From Hyphomonadaceae bacterium (GTDB lineage: Bacteria; Pseudomonadota; Alphaproteobacteria; Caulobacterales; Hyphomonadaceae), in assembly GCA_027485145.1 (NCBI GenBank), contig JAIXRO010000102.1, positions 1 to 64,000 on the forward strand: DNA of 64,000 nucleotides. The letters run 5' to 3'. Made by a program: the position numbers and the translations under genes. Of this stretch, positions 59,489 through 64,000 are shown piece by piece. Each line of letters opens with the position of its first letter. The stretch's first letter is position 1. The notes under the pieces were generated by a model, which ran no database searches, had not been told where the DNA came from, and saw nothing but the letters and a program-made list of their open reading frames with translations.

Positions 59489-60700
59489 ATGTCAGGTCCT
59501 AATGTCTTGTTGATCATCACGCAGGATACGAAGGAGCAGGAGGCGCATTATGTGCGTCAGATTCTGGAAGGGGCAGGCTGCTCGGTCATCCACCTTGACC
59601 CGAGCATCCGGCGCACCGTTGGCGGGGCTGAGATTTCACCTGAAGACGTGGCGGGTGCTGCTGGCCATACCATTGAAGATGTCCGCGCACTGGGTCATGA
59701 GGGCAAGTGTCAGGCTGTGATGACCGAAGGCGCCGTTAAATGTGCGCTTGCGGCGCATGAGGCGCGGGGATTGTCGGGTGTTTTGTCGATCGGCGGCTCC
59801 ATGGGCACAGGGCTCGCGGGCTCCGTCATGCAAGCGCTGCCTTATGGTCTGCCTAAATTGATCGTCTCCACCATGGCCTCCGGCTTCACCAAGCCGTATC
59901 TTGGGGTGAAAGACATCGCGATCATGAACGCCGTCACCGATGTGTCCGGCATTAACTCGATCAGCGGTGAGGTTTATCGGAATGCGGCTCTGGCAGTGGC
60001 CGGTATGGCAAAGGGTTATACGCCCGTTGCCGCTTCGACGCGCCCGCTGGTCCTCATCACGACGCTAGGCACGACGGAAAAGAGCGTGAAGCCGATCCGC
60101 GAGGCTCTGGAATCAGATGGCTGTGAAGTCATGGTGTTCCACTCCTCGGGCGCTGGCGGCCCGACGTTAGACGGCATTGCGGCAGAGCGTGACGTGGCGC
60201 TTGTTCTCGATCTTTCGCTGACGGAAATCCTCGACCACATCCATGGCGGGCTTGCGGATTCTGGGCCTGATCGCGGCAAGGCGGCGATTGGTCGAGGTAT
60301 TCCAGTCGTTTTCGCGCCAGGCAACTCGGACTTCATCATCTCCGGCCCGATTGAGGTCGCGCAAGTCCAGTTTCCGGGCAAGAAATATCATATTCACAAC
60401 CCGGCGCTGACCGCTGTCCGTACAGACCTTGCGGACCTCACGCCGCTCGCGGATCATCTGGCGGCGATGTTTGCGGATGCAAAGGGACCGGTCAGCTTCT
60501 TCGTTCCGCTGAAGGGCTTCTCGAATCATGACAGCCCTTATGGCCACATTCATGACCCCAGCATCCCGGGGCCCTTTGCTGACTATGCTAAATCAGTGAT
60601 GCCAGCCAATGTCGAATTCCGCACGATTGACGCGCATTTCAATGACGATGCCTTTGCGGAAGTTATCATCGCCAAGGCGCGGGAGTTGCTCGCGAAATGA
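59489..60700 (+). CDS. Tm-1-like ATP-binding protein (UPF0261)
   Basis: A 403-residue UPF0261/Tm-1-like protein: VLLIITQDTKEQEAHYVRQ, LSIGGSMGTGLAGSVMQALPYGLPK, STMASG, then a second domain (VLITTLGTTEKSVKPIREALE, VFHSSGAGGPTLDGIA, PVVFAPGNSDFI, SFFVPLKGFSNHD). The plant Tm-1 N-domain binds ATP; the bacterial reaction is unknown. It is coupled by ATGA to a biotin carrier gene, so a role with the biotin-dependent carboxylase, perhaps handling an activated substrate, is suggested by context only. Confidence 0.9.
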   Translation: MSGPNVLLIITQDTKEQEAHYVRQILEGAGCSVIHLDPSIRRTVGGAEISPEDVAGAAGHTIEDVRALGHEGKCQAVMTEGAVKCALAAHEARGLSGVLSIGGSMGTGLAGSVMQALPYGLPKLIVSTMASGFTKPYLGVKDIAIMNAVTDVSGINSISGEVYRNAALAVAGMAKGYTPVAASTRPLVLITTLGTTEKSVKPIREALESDGCEVMVFHSSGAGGPTLDGIAAERDVALVLDLSLTEILDHIHGGLADSGPDRGKAAIGRGIPVVFAPGNSDFIISGPIEVAQVQFPGKKYHIHNPALTAVRTDLADLTPLADHLAAMFADAKGPVSFFVPLKGFSNHDSPYGHIHDPSIPGPFADYAKSVMPANVEFRTIDAHFNDDAFAEVIIAKARELLAK

Positions 60701-61158
60701 GAGTTGAACTGCCGCTTTCCCCAGAAGATGTGAACGAGATTGCGACGATCCTTGATGGGTCCAGCTATGACCGGCTTGATATCCGGACAAGCCGCTTCCG
60801 GTTGCGTGTTGAACGGTCAGGCGAAGGCTGGTCGCAGGAGTGGTCGTTGGACGAAGGGGCGGAAGTTGCTGTCGCGGCTACTGTCAGTGTCAGCACTGTG
60901 GCTGTTGTCCCCGAAGGACTGGAAGGCGTTGCAGCGCCTTTGCCGGGTACATTCTATCACGCGCCGCAGCCTGGTGCTCCGCCCTTTGTGGCGGTTGGGG
61001 ATGTCGTCGGTCCCGATAGCGTGATTGGCATCATCGAAACCATGAAATTGATGAACCCCGTTCATGCGGGTTGTGAGGGTCGTGTCGTCGATGTCTGTGT
61101 TGATAATGCGACTATGGTCGATAGCGGTGCGATCCTGATGCACATTCAGCCGGCCTGA
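60697..61158 (+). CDS. biotin carboxyl carrier protein
   Basis: A 153-residue AccB-type carrier: N-terminal region (VNEIATILDGSSYDRLDIRTSRFRLRVER) as in acetyl-CoA carboxylase BCCP, variable linker, and a biotinyl domain with ETMKLMN, where Lys117 is the biotinylation site. It shuttles carboxybiotin between the two following enzymes. ATGA overlap with the Tm-1-like gene; two bases separate it from the biotin carboxylase gene. Confidence 0.93.
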   Translation: MRVELPLSPEDVNEIATILDGSSYDRLDIRTSRFRLRVERSGEGWSQEWSLDEGAEVAVAATVSVSTVAVVPEGLEGVAAPLPGTFYHAPQPGAPPFVAVGDVVGPDSVIGIIETMKLMNPVHAGCEGRVVDVCVDNATMVDSGAILMHIQPA

Positions 61159-61160
61159 AA

Positions 61161-62498
61161 ATGATCCGAAGACTGTTCATCGCCAATCGCGGAGAGATTG
61201 CCTTCCGCGTCATCCGGACCGCGCGTCGGCTCGGCATGACGAGCATCTTGGGCGCGTCTGAGGCAGACCTTTCCAGCTGGCCCGCACGCGACGCGGATGA
61301 GGTTGTGTGTGTTGGGCCAAGCCCGTCCCCGCAATCCTATCTTTCGGTCGATGCTGTGATAGCGGCAGCGAAGGCGGCACGTGCTGACGCCATCCATCCC
61401 GGCTATGGGTTCCTCTCCGAAAATGCTGCTTTTGCGCGGGCAGCGGCGGCGGCTGGTATCATCTTCGTCGGGCCTGAGGTTTCGAGCCTTGAGGCCATGG
61501 GTGACAAGCTGATGGCCCGCAAGGTTGGGATTGAGGCCGGTTTGCCGGTCGTTCCCGGAGGTGAAGCGGCAGACAAGGCACAGGCGCTGGAGCGCGCCAA
61601 CGCGACCGGCTTTCCCGTTCTACTGAAGGCCGTCTCTGGCGGCGGCGGTAAGGGCATGAAGCGCGTTGATCGCGTGGAAGATCTGGAAGCCTCCATCGAT
61701 ATGGCAATGGCAGAGGCGCAGGCCTCCTTCGGGGATCCGCGCATCTATGTGGAGCGGTTCATCGCCTCGGGCCGCCATGTTGAGGTTCAGGTGCTGGGGG
61801 ATGGCGAAACGGCTATTCATCTCGGGACGCGCGACTGCTCCATCCAGCGCCGCTTTCAAAAGCTGGTGGAGGAAGCCCCGGCGCCGATGATCCCCGATGA
61901 CAAGCGCACGGCGATTGAGACGGCGGCGGTCAATCTAGCACGCCATCTCAATTATCGCGGGGCAGGGACCGTCGAGTTCCTCGTTGATGCCAAGACCTTT
62001 GATTTCTTCTTCCTAGAAATGAATGCGCGCATCCAGGTTGAACATCCGGTGACGGAAGAAATCACCGGGGTTGATCTGGTGGAACAGCAATTGCTTATTG
62101 CTGGCGGCAATCGGCTCACGCTCACGCAGGACATGGTGCAGGCGGACGGTCACGCCATTGAGGTGCGCATCAATGCGGAAAGTTGGGCGAATGATTTCCG
62201 TCCGTCTCCGGGAACAGCCACGCACGCGGCTTGGCCCACAGGTGCCGGTGTTCGGGTCGACACGCATATGCCGCGCGGGGGCGTGGTTCCGCCATTTTAT
62301 GACTCTCTGTTGGGCAAACTAATTGTGCGCGGCGCGACGCGTGAACAGGCCGTGGCACGTCTGACGGCCGCCCTCGATGTGCTGAATATTGAAGGCATTT
62401 CGACCACAGCTGACCTCCACCGCGCCATCGTTCGCGATGCACGCTTTCAGGCCGGTGGTGTTGATACACGCTTCTTTGAAGGGCTGACCCATGGCTGA
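61161..62498 (+). CDS. biotin carboxylase subunit
   Basis: A 445-residue AccC-type ATP-grasp enzyme: LFIANRGEIAFRVIRTARRLG, HPGYGFLSENAAFARA, the glycine-rich SGGGGKGMK, RDCSIQRRFQKLVEE and EMNARIQVEHPVTEEITG. It carboxylates biotin using ATP and bicarbonate. Full length for the family. Its end overlaps the carboxyltransferase start by eight bases, so they form one complex with the carrier. As a dedicated set outside any fatty-acid locus, it likely serves a catabolic carboxylation. Confidence 0.95.
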   Translation: MIRRLFIANRGEIAFRVIRTARRLGMTSILGASEADLSSWPARDADEVVCVGPSPSPQSYLSVDAVIAAAKAARADAIHPGYGFLSENAAFARAAAAAGIIFVGPEVSSLEAMGDKLMARKVGIEAGLPVVPGGEAADKAQALERANATGFPVLLKAVSGGGGKGMKRVDRVEDLEASIDMAMAEAQASFGDPRIYVERFIASGRHVEVQVLGDGETAIHLGTRDCSIQRRFQKLVEEAPAPMIPDDKRTAIETAAVNLARHLNYRGAGTVEFLVDAKTFDFFFLEMNARIQVEHPVTEEITGVDLVEQQLLIAGGNRLTLTQDMVQADGHAIEVRINAESWANDFRPSPGTATHAAWPTGAGVRVDTHMPRGGVVPPFYDSLLGKLIVRGATREQAVARLTAALDVLNIEGISTTADLHRAIVRDARFQAGGVDTRFFEGLTHG

Positions 62499-63969
62499 GA
62501 TTTCTCTTGTCGATGTGTCGATGCGCGACGGCAATCAAAGCCTTTGGGGGGCGACGGGGCTCAACACAGCTCAAATGTTGCAGATTGCAGGTCAGACCGA
62601 CCGCGTCGGTTTCCGCGCGATTGATTTCACCTCGTCGAGCCACATGGCGGTCGCCGTCCGCTATTTCCAGAACAATCCTTGGGAACGCATCCGCCGCGTG
62701 GCGTCGGCCATGCCGCGTACGCCGCTGCAGTTCATCACGACCGGCCTAAGGTTCATTGCCTGGCAGCAGGCCGATCCCGAATTTATGCGGCTTGTGTACC
62801 GGCGTCTGCAGCTGAACGGCATCCGTCGCTTTGTCATGCTAGACCCGATGCATGATGCCGATGCCGTCATTGAGGCGGCGCGGATCGTGCGGGAAGAGGG
62901 CGACGCCGAGATCATGGGTGCGCTCACCTTCACGCTGTCTGAGGTTCACACAGACCAGTTTTATGCTGATTTTGCGCGCAAGATATGTTCGGGTGGCAAC
63001 ATCGATCTTGTCTACATCAAGGATCCCGGCGGTCTCATGTCGCCTGAACGGGTGCGTACGTTGGCGCCCGCGGTCAAAGCAGCCATCGGCAATCGTCAGC
63101 TGGAAATCCATGCCCATTGCACCATCGGTTATGGCCCCTTGTCGAGCCTCGCTGCGGCTGATCTTGGGTTTGTAGATGCAATCCACGTAGGCATTGGGCC
63201 ACTGGGGGAGGGGAGTTCGCTCCCTGAAGCTGGCCGTATGGTCGCGAACCTTCGTAACGCGGGCCACTCCGTCAATGTGGATGAGGAGGCGTTGTCCAAG
63301 GTCTCGGACTATTGGTGGCGGCTGGCGCGGGCGGAAAGCCTCCCAGCCGGGACGCCGCAGCCGTTCGATTCCAGCTTCCTTCGGCACCAGATTGCGGGCG
63401 GCGTGATGACGACCACTCGACGCCAGCTTGAAGAGCTGAAAATGGGCGATCGCTTTGACGCCGTTGTGGCCGAGACGGAGCGCGTGCGCGCGGAACTGGG
63501 CTATCCCATCATGGTGACGCCGTTCCCGCAAATGGTCATGAGCCAAGCGCTCTTCAACGTTATCGGGGAACGCCGCTATGCCCAGGTTTCTGATCAGGTC
63601 TTGCGTTATGTGATGGGCAAATTCGGACATCCGACAAGCCCGATCCATCCCGCAGTGGAAGCCGCCATCCTTGATCGCCCCCGGGCGCGGGAGATTGAAG
63701 TTGAGCCGATGTTCCCTGAATATGCGGATCTTCGCCGAAAGTTTGGGGCGTCAATGCCGGATGAAGAATTCCTGCTGCGTGCCGTGATGCCCGTGGATCA
63801 GGTCGATGCGATGCTGTCTGCGGGCAGGTCCCGCGCAACCTATTCACCCGAAGCTGCCCCGCTGCTGCAACTGCTGCGGCAACTGGCCGCCAAGCCTGCG
63901 GCCCGGAATATCGTTCTTGAGCGTCCCGGCCTGCGGATCGCCTTACATGGAGGCGCGCATGTCGTCTGA
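62491..63969 (+). CDS. HMGL-type carboxyltransferase (pyruvate carboxylase B/OadA-like), divergent
   Basis: A 492-residue TIM-barrel carboxyltransferase. Kept: DVSMRDGNQSLW, the carbamate-type Lys177 in IKDPGGL, the HAHC metal motif (His207, His209) and AGGVMTTTRRQL. Changed from OadA/pyruvate carboxylase: IKDMAG is IKDPGG, HTHDTSG is HAHCTIGYGP, and the following loop is new, so the acceptor is probably not pyruvate. With carrier and carboxylase it forms a complete biotin-dependent enzyme. The 3' end overlaps the next gene by 11 bases. Confidence 0.9.
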   Translation: MAEISLVDVSMRDGNQSLWGATGLNTAQMLQIAGQTDRVGFRAIDFTSSSHMAVAVRYFQNNPWERIRRVASAMPRTPLQFITTGLRFIAWQQADPEFMRLVYRRLQLNGIRRFVMLDPMHDADAVIEAARIVREEGDAEIMGALTFTLSEVHTDQFYADFARKICSGGNIDLVYIKDPGGLMSPERVRTLAPAVKAAIGNRQLEIHAHCTIGYGPLSSLAAADLGFVDAIHVGIGPLGEGSSLPEAGRMVANLRNAGHSVNVDEEALSKVSDYWWRLARAESLPAGTPQPFDSSFLRHQIAGGVMTTTRRQLEELKMGDRFDAVVAETERVRAELGYPIMVTPFPQMVMSQALFNVIGERRYAQVSDQVLRYVMGKFGHPTSPIHPAVEAAILDRPRAREIEVEPMFPEYADLRRKFGASMPDEEFLLRAVMPVDQVDAMLSAGRSRATYSPEAAPLLQLLRQLAAKPAARNIVLERPGLRIALHGGAHVV

Positions 63970-64000
63970 AATTGATGCGCGGATCAAATCCGCACGCGGC
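63959..64000 (+). CDS. N-terminal fragment of the next gene in the carboxylase operon, unidentified
   Basis: An open frame beginning at ATG 63959 inside the end of the carboxyltransferase gene and running off the window (MSSEIDARIKSARG). Fourteen residues are too few to identify. A 12S-type carboxyltransferase subunit or the kinase part of an aryl-ketone carboxylation system are candidates. Confidence 0.55.
   Translation, partial: MSSEIDARIKSARG

Overview
The window reads as a dense catabolic supercluster from a Gram-negative alphaproteobacterium, most likely a sphingomonad (Sphingobium/Novosphingobium type). That call rests on two large TonB-dependent receptors, moderately GC-rich genes, and proteins that closely resemble, by recollected sequence, the lignin-aromatic enzymes of Sphingobium SYK-6: LigM, LigW, LigF-type glutathione transferases, LigD-type C-alpha dehydrogenases, a lignostilbene dioxygenase and a feruloyl-CoA hydratase/lyase beside a MarR regulator. 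I see no rRNA, tRNA, CRISPR, transposase or housekeeping operon, and no gap over 300 bases without a gene.

Layout. 1-6.3 kb: small NTF2/SnoaL-fold proteins, short-chain dehydrogenases (SDRs), an aldehyde dehydrogenase and a MarR regulator. 6.4-19.5 kb: a TonB receptor with its own terminator, then a long + strand run of VAO-type flavoprotein, cytochrome c, Tat-exported protein, two GSTs, quinohaemoprotein dehydrogenase, aldehyde dehydrogenase, amidohydrolase, SDR and LigF-like GST. 19.5-23 kb: a one-carbon block (purU divergent from ligM and metF). 23-25.3 kb: two LigD-like SDRs and a VOC protein (- strand). 25.5-33.8 kb: MFS, NTF2-like protein, aldehyde dehydrogenase, VAO flavoprotein, LigW, MFS and VOC protein. 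33.8-37.8 kb: lignostilbene dioxygenase with a DUF3237 protein, divergent from a MarR gene and an aromatic-acid transporter. 37.8-42.4 kb: ferulate-type CoA ligase, FerB-like hydratase/lyase, divergent MarR gene and a second CoA ligase. 42.4-59.4 kb: a long - strand block with hydrolases, SDRs, zinc dehydrogenases, a Tat-exported VAO flavoprotein with cytochrome c, a Rieske oxygenase, three tandem cupins, the second TonB receptor with an AraC regulator, MFS, VOC and IclR genes. 59.5-64 kb: Tm-1-like protein, biotin carrier, biotin carboxylase and a divergent HMGL-type carboxyltransferase, followed by a gene cut by the window end.

How the genes may work together (inference). TonB and MFS proteins import aromatic monomers and dimers. 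VAO, PQQ, SDR and aldehyde dehydrogenases oxidise side chains. LigD-like SDRs with LigF-like GSTs suit beta-aryl ether cleavage, and NTF2-like lyases with the lignostilbene dioxygenase suit beta-1 or stilbene chemistry. The CoA ligase with FerB removes a C2 unit from hydroxycinnamates, and LigM moves O-methyl groups to folate, with MetF and PurU recycling the folate. The biotin carboxylase block could activate aryl ketones by carboxylation, as described for acetovanillone.

Two short intergenic motifs recur: TAACAATTGTTA-like palindromes and a CATACAA core. They suggest that scattered operons share regulators. Start sites were chosen from Shine-Dalgarno spacing and overlap, so several are shorter than the longest open frame.
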